The notes: generated by a model not told the origin, from the sequence alone. 38,562 nucleotides of DNA from JAPHTQ01 sp051747405 (GCA_051747405.1 JBNJGC010000004.1:1-38562); one strand, 5' to 3'; shown: positions 23,916 through 32,156, counted from the stretch's first letter. Program-made: numbers and translations.

Positions 23916-25322
23916 CTAAGCCTCTTCCATCCCCAACTCTTTAATCTTGCGGGTGATGGTGTTGCGCCCCCAACCCAGCAGGTGGGCCGCCTCCTGGCGG
24001 TGGCCGCCGCTCTTTTTCAGGGCGGTGTCGATCATCAACCGCTCGAACTGCGGCACCGCCTCTTCGAGAATGCCGCTGGCGCCGGTGCCCAGTTTGTATT
24101 CGGCCCAGCGGCGTAGTGGCGTGAGCCAGTCGCGGTCGTCGCTCTGGCCGGGCTCGGCCATCTTGAGCTCCGGGGGCAGGTCTTCGAGGTGGATCTCCTG
24201 GCCGGGGGACATGACGGTGAGCCAGCGGCAGGTGTTCTCCAGTTGTCGCACGTTGCCGGGCCAGTCCATGTTGGCGAGGTAGGCTTCGCTGGCCTCGTCG
24301 AGCCATTTGCTCTCCACGCCGAGCTCTTCACTCGCCTTTTGCAGAAAGTGGCGCGCCAGCAGTGGGATGTCTTCGCGGCGCTGGCGCAGGGAGGGGATGT
24401 GGATACGGATGACGTTGAGGCGGTGGAAGAGGTCTTCGCGGAAGAGCCCTTCGCGCACCCGCCGCTCCAGGTCCTGGTGGGTGGCGGCGATCACGCGCAC
24501 ATCCACCTTGATGGGCGCGCGTCCGCCGACCCGGTAGAACTCGCCGTCGGCCAGCACCCGCAGCAGCCGGGTCTGGAGCTCGGCGGGCATGTCGCCGATC
24601 TCGTCCAGAAAGAGGGTGCCGCCGTCGGCCTGCTCGAACCGCCCCTCCCGTGTCGACTGGGCGCCGGTGAAGGCGCCCCGTTCGTGGCCAAAGAGCTCCG
24701 ATTCGAGCAGATCCTTGGGGATGGCGGCGGTGTTGAGGGCGATAAAGGGGCGATCCCGACGCGGGCTGTGACGGTGCAGGGCGTGGGCCACCAGCTCCTT
24801 GCCGGTGCCGGATTCGCCGTTGATGAGCACGGTGATGTTGGAGGAGGAGAGCCGCCCGATGGCGCGGAAGACCTCCTGCATCGAGGGGGCCTCACCGATG
24901 ATCTCCATACTCTCAAGGCTGTTTAGCTCCTCGCCTGCGCGGCTCTGCTCCTGGCGGTGGGCGAGGGCGCGGCGGACCAGTTCGACCGCCTCGTCCACGT
25001 CGAACGGTTTGGGCAGGTATTCGAAGGCGCCCCCCTGGTAAGCGGAGACGGCGGAGTCGAGGTCGGAGTGGGCGGTCATGATGATTACCGGCAGTTCGGG
25101 CTGCTGCTGATTGATGGTGTCCAGCAGCTCCAGGCCGCTCATGCCCGGCATGCGGATATCGGTGATCAGTACGTCCGGCTCGGCCTGGGCCAGGTTCTTC
25201 AGCGCCTTGTCGGCACTGTCGAAGCTCTGTACCCGTAGCCCCTCCTGTTTGAGCGCCTTCTCCAGCACCCAGCGGATGGAGCGGTCGTCGTCTATCACCC
25301 AGATTTCGATCTCTTTGCTCAT
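23916..25322 (-). CDS. ntrC: Nitrogen regulation response regulator NtrC (GlnG)
   Basis: 468 residues from the ATG preceded by AGGAAGTGCAGCC; upstream in-frame starts would lie inside ntrB. The receiver domain (1-120) has D11/D12, phosphoacceptor D55 (DVLITDIRMPG) and Lys in YLPKPFD. The AAA+ sigma-54 activation domain (about 140-370) has Walker A GESGTGKE, the GAFTGA loop that contacts sigma-54, and FLDEIGDMPAELQTRLLRVL. The C-terminal Fis-type helix-turn-helix is EAAHLLGWGRNTITRKIKEL. Phosphorylated by NtrB under nitrogen limitation, it activates glnA and other sigma-54 promoters. Overlaps ntrB by ATGA. Confidence 0.96.
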   Translation of the reverse strand: MSKEIEIWVIDDDRSIRWVLEKALKQEGLRVQSFDSADKALKNLAQAEPDVLITDIRMPGMSGLELLDTINQQQPELPVIIMTAHSDLDSAVSAYQGGAFEYLPKPFDVDEAVELVRRALAHRQEQSRAGEELNSLESMEIIGEAPSMQEVFRAIGRLSSSNITVLINGESGTGKELVAHALHRHSPRRDRPFIALNTAAIPKDLLESELFGHERGAFTGAQSTREGRFEQADGGTLFLDEIGDMPAELQTRLLRVLADGEFYRVGGRAPIKVDVRVIAATHQDLERRVREGLFREDLFHRLNVIRIHIPSLRQRREDIPLLARHFLQKASEELGVESKWLDEASEAYLANMDWPGNVRQLENTCRWLTVMSPGQEIHLEDLPPELKMAEPGQSDDRDWLTPLRRWAEYKLGTGASGILEEAVPQFERLMIDTALKKSGGHRQEAAHLLGWGRNTITRKIKELGMEEA

Positions 25323-26419
25323 GGCTGCACTTCCTGAGGGTTGTGGCGATCGGTGTCGATCGGCAGCAGTACGGTAAATACGGTTTGTCCCGGTCGGCTC
25401 TCCCACTCGATGAGACCGCCGTTGGCGTTCACCATCGACTGGGCGATGGGAAGCCCCAGCCCGGTGCCATCCGGGCGACCGGTGACCATAGGGAGGAAGA
25501 GGTTTTCGCGCATCCCTGCGTCGATGCCGGGGCCGTTGTCGATGACATCGATCCGGGCCACCAGCTTATGCAGCACCGGGCCGATGGTGTATTGGCGCAG
25601 GGTGCGGGTACGGAGGGTGATCTCCCCCGCGTCGCCGAGGGCCTGGGCGGCGTTGCGCACCAGATTCATCAGCGCCTGGATCAGCTGATCCAGATCGGCA
25701 TAGACATCGGGGATGCTCGGATCGTAGTCGCGCACCAGCTTGATGCACTCGCTCAACTCCGCGGCTACCACCTGGCGCACCCGCTCAACCGCCTCGTGGA
25801 CGTTGATCTCGCGCCGGTGGGGCAGGGTACTCGGCCCCAGCATGCGGTTCATCAGCGCCTGCAGGCGATCCGCCTCGCTGATGATAATGTGGGTGTACTC
25901 CTTGAGCTCTTCGTTGTTGAGCTCCCGCTCCAGCAGCTGGGCCGCGCCGCGCAGGCCGCCGAGGGGGTTTTTCACCTCATGGGCCAGGCCGCGTACCAGC
26001 GCCCGGGTGGCGTTGCTCTGGGCCAGAAGCCCCTCTTCGCGGGTGATGCGTAGCTGGCGATCCACCTGCTTCATCTCCACCAGCAGTTCGCTACGTCCGC
26101 TGGCCCCGTCCACCAGGGGTATCGCGGTTAGGTCGACGGTAACCTTGTGGCGATAGCCCAGGTTCAGCACCAACTCACGCTCGGTAAACGGGGTGCCGGT
26201 GTGCAGCACCTGCTCCAGCGCCATTGAGGCCTCCCTGTCGAATAGCACACTGTGCACCGGCTGGCCGATGAAGCGCTGGGCACTGACGGCGAACAGCATC
26301 TCACCGGCGGGGTTGATGAAGCGCAGCTTCAATGCGCTGTCGAGTAGCAGCACCGCAGTGTGCAGATTCTCGACGATACGCCCCGCGGTGGTGGCTCTCT
26401 CTTCGTTTACTCTCTCCAT
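25319..26419 (-). CDS. ntrB: Nitrogen regulation sensor kinase/phosphatase NtrB (GlnL)
   Basis: 366 residues from the ATG after AGAGG (an in-frame TTG two codons upstream is less likely). A PAS domain (about 12-125) precedes the dimerisation/phosphotransfer domain with H147 in RGLAHEVKNPLGGLRGAAQL. The ATPase has N box NLVRNAAQALG, G1 DVIDNGPGID and G2 GRPDGTGLGLPIAQ. It has no membrane segment, so it is cytoplasmic, as expected; PII protein controls its kinase/phosphatase balance. It is the upstream partner of ntrC. An NtrC-type box lies about 155-170 bp upstream. Confidence 0.96.
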   Translation of the reverse strand: MERVNEERATTAGRIVENLHTAVLLLDSALKLRFINPAGEMLFAVSAQRFIGQPVHSVLFDREASMALEQVLHTGTPFTERELVLNLGYRHKVTVDLTAIPLVDGASGRSELLVEMKQVDRQLRITREEGLLAQSNATRALVRGLAHEVKNPLGGLRGAAQLLERELNNEELKEYTHIIISEADRLQALMNRMLGPSTLPHRREINVHEAVERVRQVVAAELSECIKLVRDYDPSIPDVYADLDQLIQALMNLVRNAAQALGDAGEITLRTRTLRQYTIGPVLHKLVARIDVIDNGPGIDAGMRENLFLPMVTGRPDGTGLGLPIAQSMVNANGGLIEWESRPGQTVFTVLLPIDTDRHNPQEVQP

Positions 26420-26572
26420 GCACAACCTCTAGCAAAATGCGCACCAGATGGGTCTGTCGTCGCGGTATTGGCATAAGATACTGAATTTATTGAATAATGC
26501 ATCTTGTACAGCACGACAATCCGGAGCCGTGGCCGAAGCTTTCGCTGCACCGGCGTGGATCACAGGCTTATA

Positions 26573-26589
26573 TGCACCAATATAGTGCA
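26573..26589. promoter_or_regulatory. NtrC-binding site upstream of ntrB
   Basis: TGCACCAATATAGTGCA is a near-perfect match to the NtrC box (TGCAC, 7 bases, GTGCA). It is about 155 bp upstream of the ntrB ATG, suggesting autoregulation of ntrBC. No second box was seen nearby. Confidence 0.7.
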
Positions 26590-26710
26590 TATACATAGGG
26601 GTTTCACTGTGGAGTATCGTAACTGCTTACCCCAAAAACTCACCGCAGAGGCGCTGAGCCTGCGAAACGCATCGAGATTATTGCCACAGAGGGCACAGAG
26701 AACACGGAGA

Positions 26711-26800
26711 CCGTCATGCCGGACCTGCTCCGGCATCCATGCCAGGGTTGTCTTCGCCGTGTGTTTTGGGATGGATCCCGGGACAAGCCCGGAATGACGG
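26711..26800. repeat. 90-bp palindromic repeat of the GTCATGCCGG type
   Basis: Ends CCGTCATGCCGG and CCGGAATGACGG are inverted repeats (11 of 12). Two inner hairpins, CCGGACCTGCTCCGG and CCGGGACAAGCCCGG, are typical of a dispersed palindromic family found in many proteobacterial genomes. It is one of several elements between ntrB and the DUF4124 gene; just upstream, 26632-26710 holds CTCACCGCAGAGG and GGCGCTGAGCCTGCGAA fragments of other families. Confidence 0.7.
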
Positions 26801-26848
26801 TTTGTTGTGGGAATGGGGGAATGGGGCAAGCATGGCTGTCTAAGAAGA

Positions 26849-26880
26849 TAGGATGCGCTGAGCCTGCGAAGCGCATCCTA
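26849..26880. repeat. Hairpin repeat GGATGCGC...GCGCATCC
   Basis: TAGGATGCGC (26849-26858) and GCGCATCCTA (26871-26880) form a perfect 10-bp stem around TGAGCCTGCGAA. Fragments of the same unit (GCTGAGCCTGCGAAACGCATC at 26647, GCTGAGCTTGCGAAGCGCAT at 31959) recur. The rest of the 26590-26935 spacer contains no recognisable gene. Confidence 0.7.
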
Positions 26881-26935
26881 CATGGAGGGCGGACACCGTG
26901 CGATATCCGGGCCGCCTCTATCTGGCACTGCTACA

Positions 26936-27469
26936 TCAGTTGACGCTGTGTTGGCGCATATGGAAGGTGATCGATTCGCTGTCCATGCGGATGTTGCCGT
27001 CGCTGTCTTCGATACGGGCGTGGAGGGTATGGCTGCCGCGGTAGACATCCTTGAGGGTGTAGCCGGTGGAGCGGCCACGGGCCACCTCTTCGCCGTCGAG
27101 TTCGATCACCACTTCGTCGCCGCTTTTCAGTGAGGGGGTGATCTGCAGGGAGACCGACATGCCCTGACCGTCGAACCAGAGGGTTTGCTCATCCCCGGGG
27201 GAGGTGATGCGCAGGGTCTGATAACCGTCGTCGCCCTCGCTGGAGTCCTCTTTTTCCGCCTTGGCCGGGCCTTTGGACCGGCTCTCGCCGCTGCTCGTAG
27301 GCGGGGTATGTCGATAGGTGGGCGCTTCACGCAGTTCGATGGGCTCACCACCGAGGGTGGGGTCGTCGGTGAACTCTACGGTGCCGTCGGGGTGGACGAT
27401 GCGGTAGCCGGTCTCCGCCGCCATCAGCGGCAGGGCGATAAAGAGTAGGGGCAGTAGTCGCTTTTTCAT
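26936..27469 (-). CDS. DUF4124 domain protein between glnA and ntrB
   Basis: 177 residues. A signal peptide (about 1-18, KKRLLPLLFIALPLMAA) precedes a DUF4124 motif (about 20-52, YRIVHPDGTVEFTDDP), a polar low-complexity linker (about 55-83) and a beta-rich C-terminal domain (about 85-170) with VVIELDGEEVARG and HTLHARIEDSDGN that resembles an Ig-like or carbohydrate-binding fold. It is predicted to be periplasmic. Genes of this type commonly sit between glnA and ntrBC in Pseudomonas-like gammaproteobacteria. Function is unknown. No clear Shine-Dalgarno sequence precedes the ATG. Confidence 0.85.
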   Translation of the reverse strand: MKKRLLPLLFIALPLMAAETGYRIVHPDGTVEFTDDPTLGGEPIELREAPTYRHTPPTSSGESRSKGPAKAEKEDSSEGDDGYQTLRITSPGDEQTLWFDGQGMSVSLQITPSLKSGDEVVIELDGEEVARGRSTGYTLKDVYRGSHTLHARIEDSDGNIRMDSESITFHMRQHSVN

Positions 27470-27531
27470 GTTCTAAGCATAATCCAGGTGTCGCGTTTGA
27501 ACAAATCGGCTTGCCGGCGTTAGCCCAAAAC

Positions 27532-27556
27532 GAAAAACGCCCCCATGAAGGGGGCG
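27532..27556 (-). terminator. Rho-independent terminator of glnA
   Basis: Read on the minus strand: CGCCCCC, loop TTCAT, GGGGGCG, then TTTTTCG. Seven G-C pairs followed by a T run, about 45 bases after the glnA stop. It separates glnA from the DUF4124 gene. Confidence 0.85.
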
Positions 27557-27600
27557 CTCATTCACCTGTGCAGTGGCGACAGCCTAAGGCTGTCGGCCTG

Positions 27601-29010
27601 CTAGCAGGAGTAGTACATGTCGAACTCGACCGGGTGGGTGGTCATACGCATGCGGGTCACCTCGGCCATCTTCAGCTCAATGAAGGCGTCGATCATGTCG
27701 TCGGTGAAGACGCCGCCCTGGGTGAGGAACTCGCGATCCGCATCCAGCGCTTCCAGCGCCTGGTCGAAGCTGTGGCAGACGGTGGGGATCTCCAGGGCCT
27801 CCTCGGCGGGGAGGTCGTAGAGGTCCTTGTCCATCGCCTCGCCGGGGTGGATCTTGTTCTGGATGCCGTCCAGGCCGGCCATCAGGAAGGCGGAGAACAT
27901 CAGGTAGGGGTTGGCGGTCGGGTCACCGAAGCGTACCTCGATACGACGACCCTTGGGGTTGGTGACGTAGGGGATACGGATGGAGGCGGAACGGTTGCGG
28001 GCGGAGTAGGCCAGCATGACCGGCGCTTCGAAGCCGGGTACCAGACGCTTGTAGGAGTTGGTGGAGCTGTTGGCGAAGGCGTTCAGGGCACGGGCGTGCT
28101 TGATGATACCGCCGATGTAGTAGAGCGCCATCTCGGACAGACCGCCGTACTCGTTACCGGCGAAGAGGTTCTGACCCTCTTTGGAGATGGACATGTGCAC
28201 GTGCATGCCGGAGCCGTTGTCGCCAACGATGGGCTTGGGCATGAAGGTGGCGGTCTTGCCGTAGCTGTGGGCGACGTTGTGTACGCAGTATTTGAGGATC
28301 TGTACCTCGTCGGCCTTCTTGGTCAGGGTGTTGGCGTTGGCGCCGATCTCACACTGACCGGCGGTGGCCACCTCGTGGTGGTGCACCTCGACCTCGAGGC
28401 CCATCTCCTCCATCGCCAGACACATGGCGGCACGGATGTCGTGCAGGGAGTCGACCGGCGGCACGGGGAAGTAGCCGCCCTTGATGCCGGGACGGTGCCC
28501 CATGTTGCCGTCGCCGTAGACCTTTTCGGAGTTCCAGTCGGCCTCTTCGGAGTCGATCTTGACGAAGCAGCCGCTCATGTCGGCGCCCCAGCGGATGTCG
28601 TCGAGGATGAAGAACTCCGGCTCGGGGCCGAACAGGGCGCTATCGCCGACGCCGGTGGACTTGAGGTACTCCTCGGCGCGCTTGGCCACGGAGCGTGGGT
28701 CACGCTCGTAGCCCTGCATGGTGTTGGGCTCAACGATGTCGCAGGTGAGGTTGATCATCGGCTCGTCGGCGAAGGGGTCCAGCACGGCGGTCTCGGCGTC
28801 GGGCATGAGGATCATGTCCGACTCGTTGATCCCCTTCCAGCCCTGGATGGAGGAGCCGTCGAACATTTTGCCCTCTTCGAAGGTGTCCTCGTCGATCTGG
28901 CTCACCGGCATGGTGACGTGCTGCTCCTTGCCGTGGGTATCGGTAAAGCGGAAGTCAACAAACTTCGCGCCTGTGTCCTTAATCAGTTTCATTACGTTTT
29001 CTGCAGACAT
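27601..29010 (-). CDS. glnA: Glutamine synthetase type I
   Basis: 469 residues from the ATG after GGAGGCACCG; the in-frame ATG four codons upstream lies across that site and is less likely. GlnA makes glutamine from glutamate, ammonia and ATP as a dodecamer. Visible motifs are FDGSSIQGWK (metal and ATP site region), GPEPEFFILDD, the ammonia-site segment NGSGMHVHMS, and NRSASIRIP with the following GRRIEVRFGD. The adenylylation site Tyr398 in KDLYDLPAEE marks the GSI-beta type controlled by GlnE. It has a sigma-54 promoter, an NtrC box and a terminator of its own. Confidence 0.97.
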   Translation of the reverse strand: MSAENVMKLIKDTGAKFVDFRFTDTHGKEQHVTMPVSQIDEDTFEEGKMFDGSSIQGWKGINESDMILMPDAETAVLDPFADEPMINLTCDIVEPNTMQGYERDPRSVAKRAEEYLKSTGVGDSALFGPEPEFFILDDIRWGADMSGCFVKIDSEEADWNSEKVYGDGNMGHRPGIKGGYFPVPPVDSLHDIRAAMCLAMEEMGLEVEVHHHEVATAGQCEIGANANTLTKKADEVQILKYCVHNVAHSYGKTATFMPKPIVGDNGSGMHVHMSISKEGQNLFAGNEYGGLSEMALYYIGGIIKHARALNAFANSSTNSYKRLVPGFEAPVMLAYSARNRSASIRIPYVTNPKGRRIEVRFGDPTANPYLMFSAFLMAGLDGIQNKIHPGEAMDKDLYDLPAEEALEIPTVCHSFDQALEALDADREFLTQGGVFTDDMIDAFIELKMAEVTRMRMTTHPVEFDMYYSC

Positions 29011-29081
29011 CGGTGCCTCCAATTCTCGGTTTTACGGTATTACTGCGCCCTTGTCGGACATGATTTGTTGTGCCACTTCAG

Positions 29082-29097
29082 TGCAGGAACTGTGCCA
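29082..29097 (-). promoter_or_regulatory. Sigma-54 promoter of glnA
   Basis: Minus strand TGGCACAGTTCCTGCA has the required GG and GC ten bases apart and matches TGGCACG-N4-TTGCA well. Transcription should begin near 29071, giving a leader of about 60 bases before the glnA ATG. Confidence 0.8.
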
Positions 29098-29160
29098 CAA
29101 GACTAACTCATTGAAATAAAACGGGATGGTATTTAACCACTGGAAAACCCGGGGCCATTA

Positions 29161-29177
29161 TGCACTCTTTGTGTGCA
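29161..29177. promoter_or_regulatory. NtrC-binding site (enhancer) upstream of glnA
   Basis: TGCACTCTTTGTGTGCA fits TGCAC-N7-GTGCA. Its centre lies about 98 bp upstream of the predicted glnA start point, the classical enhancer distance. Only one strong box is visible. Confidence 0.75.
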
Positions 29178-29194
29178 ATATTCCTTTCCCGGCA

Positions 29195-30376
29195 CTATTC
29201 TGGTGCAACCTGGAAGAAGAAGGTGATATTCCGCACCGGTTCCAACTCCATGGCGCTGCGGCGCATCGCCTGCAGTGACTCGGCGGCCCCTTCGGCCAGC
29301 TTCTGCGGGAGGTAGACCTCAATCTCCAGCTTACCGTCCAGGTAGTGTAGATCAATACGTTCGATCTTCTGTGCCAGCGGCTGCTCGGCCCAGCGCTCCT
29401 CCAGCCGGCGACGGATCCAGCTCCGGCTGGGCAGGCCGAGGCTGGGCTTCATCTGCTCGTCGTCTTCCGGATCGACGTGAACCATCACATCGGTCACCTC
29501 GTCCACCTCGTCGATGAGGCGTTTGCGCACCTTCTCGCCGATGTAGTGCCCCTCGGAGACGCTCAGTTTCGGGTCGACGATCACATGCACATCCACCAGC
29601 GCCTCACCGCCCATCTGGCGGGTACGCAGCATGTGCAGCTCACGCACGCCGCCGACCCGCAGGATCTCATGACGAATCACCTCCACCCGCTCCGGGTCCA
29701 GGGCGGTGTCCACCAGCTCGTGGAGGCTGTGCCAGGCCAGGCTCCAGCCAATCTTCGCCACCATCGCCCCGACCAGCACGGCGGCAATGGCGTCCAGGTA
29801 CTCCAGCCCCGCCATGGTGCCGCCGACGCCGATCACCACCACGATGGATGAGATGGCGTCGGTACGGCTGTGCCAGGCATTGGCCTTGAGCATGCCCGAT
29901 TTGACCCGTTTGGCCACCGCCATGGTGTAGTGGTAGATCCACTCCTTGGAGAACACCGAGATGGCCGCCACCACCAGCGCCCAGACGCCCGGCTGGAGCA
30001 GCGCCTCGGGGTGGAACAGGCGGTTGATGGCATCCCAGGCGATACCGATCGCCACCGCGATCAGGGAGATCCCCAGCGCCACAGTGGCGAGGGTTTCAAA
30101 ACGACCGTGGCCGTAGGGGTGGGTCTCGTCGGCGTCGCGACTGCCGTGTTTGGCGGCGAACAGAACCATAAAGTCGGTGGCGAGATCGGAGAAGGAGTGG
30201 ATGCCGTCGGCGATCAGCGCCTGGGAGTTGGCAATGAAACCGAACACCACCTTGAGCACCGCCAGACTAAGATCCAGCGCCGAGCCGATCAGGGTGACCT
30301 TGCGGATCGCCCTGTAGCGCTCGTCACTCATGGCCTGGGCGGGAGTGGGGGTGGGGTGGTGGTGGTGTCCGCCCAT
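29195..30376 (-). CDS. Cation diffusion facilitator (CDF) metal transporter
   Basis: 393 residues. A His-rich N-terminus (GGHHHHPTPTPA) precedes the CDF transmembrane domain of six helices (about 25-225). The membrane metal-site motifs are HSFSD (H60, D64) and HSRTD (H169, D173), giving a His-Asp/His-Asp set, while E. coli FieF has Asp at the first position; this favours zinc among possible substrates but does not prove it. A cytoplasmic ferredoxin-like domain follows (about 230-310), with GEALVDVHVIVDP. A further C-terminal extension of about 80 residues is not part of minimal CDF proteins. It starts 2 nt after the TusA-like gene, with AGGA inside that gene's end. Confidence 0.9.
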   Translation of the reverse strand: MGGHHHHPTPTPAQAMSDERYRAIRKVTLIGSALDLSLAVLKVVFGFIANSQALIADGIHSFSDLATDFMVLFAAKHGSRDADETHPYGHGRFETLATVALGISLIAVAIGIAWDAINRLFHPEALLQPGVWALVVAAISVFSKEWIYHYTMAVAKRVKSGMLKANAWHSRTDAISSIVVVIGVGGTMAGLEYLDAIAAVLVGAMVAKIGWSLAWHSLHELVDTALDPERVEVIRHEILRVGGVRELHMLRTRQMGGEALVDVHVIVDPKLSVSEGHYIGEKVRKRLIDEVDEVTDVMVHVDPEDDEQMKPSLGLPSRSWIRRRLEERWAEQPLAQKIERIDLHYLDGKLEIEVYLPQKLAEGAAESLQAMRRSAMELEPVRNITFFFQVAPE

Positions 30377-30378
30377 GG

Positions 30379-30615
30379 CTAGTCCTGTGTGTCGTCTCCA
30401 ACCTCGATAAGGAGGATAATATCACCGTTTTCCTCCCGCGTTTCCACCACGGTGTGGCCGTTGATACGGCACCATGCAGGGATATCGTTCACCACGCCGG
30501 GGTCGGTAGCGAAAACCTCCAGGGTATCCCCCGGCTCCAGTTCCGCGATTTTGTCCTGTGCGCGGATCACCGGCATCGGGCAAAACATCCGTCGCGCATC
30601 TAATTCATATTTCAT
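30379..30615 (-). CDS. tusA: TusA-family sulfur carrier protein
   Basis: 78 residues. The TusA/SirA signature CPMP is near the N-terminus (ARRMFCPMPVIRAQDKI), with sulfur-accepting Cys12. DTLEVFATDPGVVNDIPAWC follows as in the family. Such proteins pass sulfane sulfur between a donor such as IscS or a rhodanese and an acceptor enzyme. The gene lies downstream of a PP-loop tRNA-thiolase-like gene, a likely acceptor, though a 135-bp inverted-repeat element separates them. It may belong to a YeeD-like or specialised subgroup instead of E. coli TusA proper. The ribosome-binding site is weak (GAGA). Confidence 0.88.
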   Translation of the reverse strand: MKYELDARRMFCPMPVIRAQDKIAELEPGDTLEVFATDPGVVNDIPAWCRINGHTVVETREENGDIILLIEVGDDTQD

Positions 30616-30627
30616 AATTCATATCTC

Positions 30628-30762
30628 AACGCAGAGGTCGCGAAGGACGCTGAGGTACGCAAAGGTCACAAATCACTTTAGTTAGACGTTTCTGCGGCCA
30701 ACTAATGACGTGCTTATAATACGTCATAGTAAACACTCCGCGTCCTTTGCGTCCTCTGCGTT
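30628..30762. repeat. 135-bp inverted-repeat element with CGCAGAGG-type ends
   Basis: Ends 30628-30654 and 30736-30762 match as inverted repeats at 24 of 27 positions. They share AACGCAGAGG-CGC-AAGG with the element at 10871-11064, but the interiors differ. It fills the spacer between the PP-loop gene and tusA, ending 12 bases before the tusA ATG, so it may supply or block the tusA promoter. Confidence 0.75.
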
Positions 30763-30768
30763 TCAATC

Positions 30769-31812
30769 CTAAACCATCCACTCCTCTTTGACCTCTTGCG
30801 GGGGCAGGGGGGCCACCTCCACGCTGCGGCTTTCGCCGTCGGGGAAGTGGACCTCCACGCTTACCTGCTCGGCGGTGCGCCCCTTGCTGTAGCGGGCGAC
30901 AATGCGGGCGGCGAACTCCAGGTCTGCATCCGTCGGCTCACCGTCGAGCAGCGCCAGCGGCCCCGGGTGGGAGGTGGTGTAGAGTTGGATGAACTGTTTT
31001 TTGTAGCCGCTGAGGAAGTTATTCTCCCCCTCTTCGCGGCTGACGATGAGTTTGTAGTGGGGCGCCGGGCGGATGTGGCGCCCCACCTTGAGCAGCATGA
31101 TGTCATCCATCTGATACTCTCGTGACCCCCGTGCCCGCCACAGGTCCACCAGCTTGCGCGAGTAGGCCTCGTCGGTGAGGAAGCAGCAGCCGCCGGCGGG
31201 GGAGGCGTAATCCTCGAAGCCGAACGCTTTGGCCAGCGCCATCTGCGGTTTGCGGTTGCGACCGGAGAAGTCGTAGAGCTTCTCCCGATCCACCCAGCCT
31301 TCGCGCTCGGGCAGGGTGGGGGGGAGGTTTTTGGCGCAAAGCGGTCGCAGCAGCCGATCCTCCGCCCCCGACTCCCGCGCCACCACCGGCATGGTCTCCT
31401 TGCGCTGCGACATGGGGCGCTGACCGATCACCTCGCCGGTGATGATGAAGTCGAAGCCGTGCTCCTGCGCCCACTCCAGCGCCTTGTGCACCATAAAGAT
31501 CTTGCAGTCGAGGCAGGGGTTCATGTTCGCCCCGTAGCCGTGCTTGGGGTTGAGCAGCACATCCTTGTACTCCTCGACGATATCGATGATGTGCAGCTTG
31601 ATGCCCAGCCTCTCCGCCGACCACAGGGCGTTATTGCGTTTGGGCTTGGCCTTATCCTTTTTACGGATGGCGTGGGTGTGGCCCTCGACGCAGAAGCCGG
31701 TAAAGAAGTTGATCCCCTCGACATGGATGCCCTGTTCGAGCATCACCTTGGCGGCAAGCAGGGAGTCGAGGCCGCCGGAGATCAGGGCAACGGCCTTGCG
31801 TGGTTGGGTCAT
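30769..31812 (-). CDS. PP-loop ATP pyrophosphatase, tRNA-thiolase-like (MnmA/ThiI-related)
   Basis: 347 residues from the ATG at 31812; longer in-frame starts are possible but unlike the family. The PP-loop SGGLDS (12-17) binds ATP. CLDC (C100, C103) and a second cysteine pair in SPAGGCCF (C209, C210) stand where MnmA-type enzymes have reactive or cluster-binding cysteines. TGEVIGQRPMSQR is another conserved block. Enzymes of this class activate a nucleotide or other substrate with ATP and insert sulfur; they are often annotated as tRNA 2-thiouridylase-like. The substrate here is unknown. Beyond residue 220 the domain is not one I can name. The downstream TusA-like gene suggests a sulfur relay. 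Confidence 0.8.
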   Translation of the reverse strand: MTQPRKAVALISGGLDSLLAAKVMLEQGIHVEGINFFTGFCVEGHTHAIRKKDKAKPKRNNALWSAERLGIKLHIIDIVEEYKDVLLNPKHGYGANMNPCLDCKIFMVHKALEWAQEHGFDFIITGEVIGQRPMSQRKETMPVVARESGAEDRLLRPLCAKNLPPTLPEREGWVDREKLYDFSGRNRKPQMALAKAFGFEDYASPAGGCCFLTDEAYSRKLVDLWRARGSREYQMDDIMLLKVGRHIRPAPHYKLIVSREEGENNFLSGYKKQFIQLYTTSHPGPLALLDGEPTDADLEFAARIVARYSKGRTAEQVSVEVHFPDGESRSVEVAPLPPQEVKEEWMV

Positions 31813-32156
31813 GGTGAATGTCTTTCTGCGGTTGGCGGATTCAGCCGGGATTTTACACCACAACGCCTCCGCTGGCTAAAGGCTCAAGCGCCACAAAGTT
31901 CGTAGGCCAGGCTGCCCCATCCGGGGGCGCATGCGGCGATGCCATAGCGGTGCCTGGCTGAGCTTGCGAAGCGCATCATGTTCGCTCTATGCCTGGAGCG
32001 TGGTAACTCCGTCCATGGAGAAACGCCAGGCAGCCGTGCAGCTCAAGGCCCTAGGCATCGCCGCACGCGCCTCCGGAGACGGGGGGCAAGTAGTCACCAT
32101 ACATAGTTCTGGTCCTTACCTCAGCCAATACTCTCACTCCCGGTGTGGGTCGCCCA
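31813..32156. other. Spacer without a recognisable gene
   Basis: No supported gene. It contains a fragment of the GCTGAGCTTGCGAAGCGCAT repeat (about 31958) and GC-rich short palindromes such as CCCCATCCGGGGG at about 31915. A plus-strand open frame of 88 codons (31931-32197) was not accepted, because it runs into a repeat and has no recognisable domain. Confidence 0.5.

Noticed and set aside
23847..23935. Possible integron attC site after vapC (GCGCCTAACAATACGG...)
   Set aside because: The GCCTAAC-like box has no properly spaced GTTRRRY partner, and there is no integrase or other cassette. A dispersed repeat or direct-repeat footprint explains it better.
25323..25406. Longer NtrC starting 28 codons upstream
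   Set aside because: The extra residues overlap the ntrB coding end; the internal ATG has AGGAAG upstream and begins at the normal receiver-domain N-terminus.
26431..26446. Minus-strand TGGTGCGCATTTTGCT, which fits the GG-N10-GC pattern of a sigma-54 promoter for ntrB
   Set aside because: It would start transcription about one or two bases before the ntrB ATG and exclude the AGAGG ribosome-binding site, and two of the conserved bases differ. A chance match is more likely.
27511..29106. Long open frame (531 codons) on the plus strand opposite glnA
   Set aside because: It is the antisense shadow of the highly GC-biased glnA coding frame; composition is Val/Gly/His/Asp rich with no domain, and glnA itself is certain.
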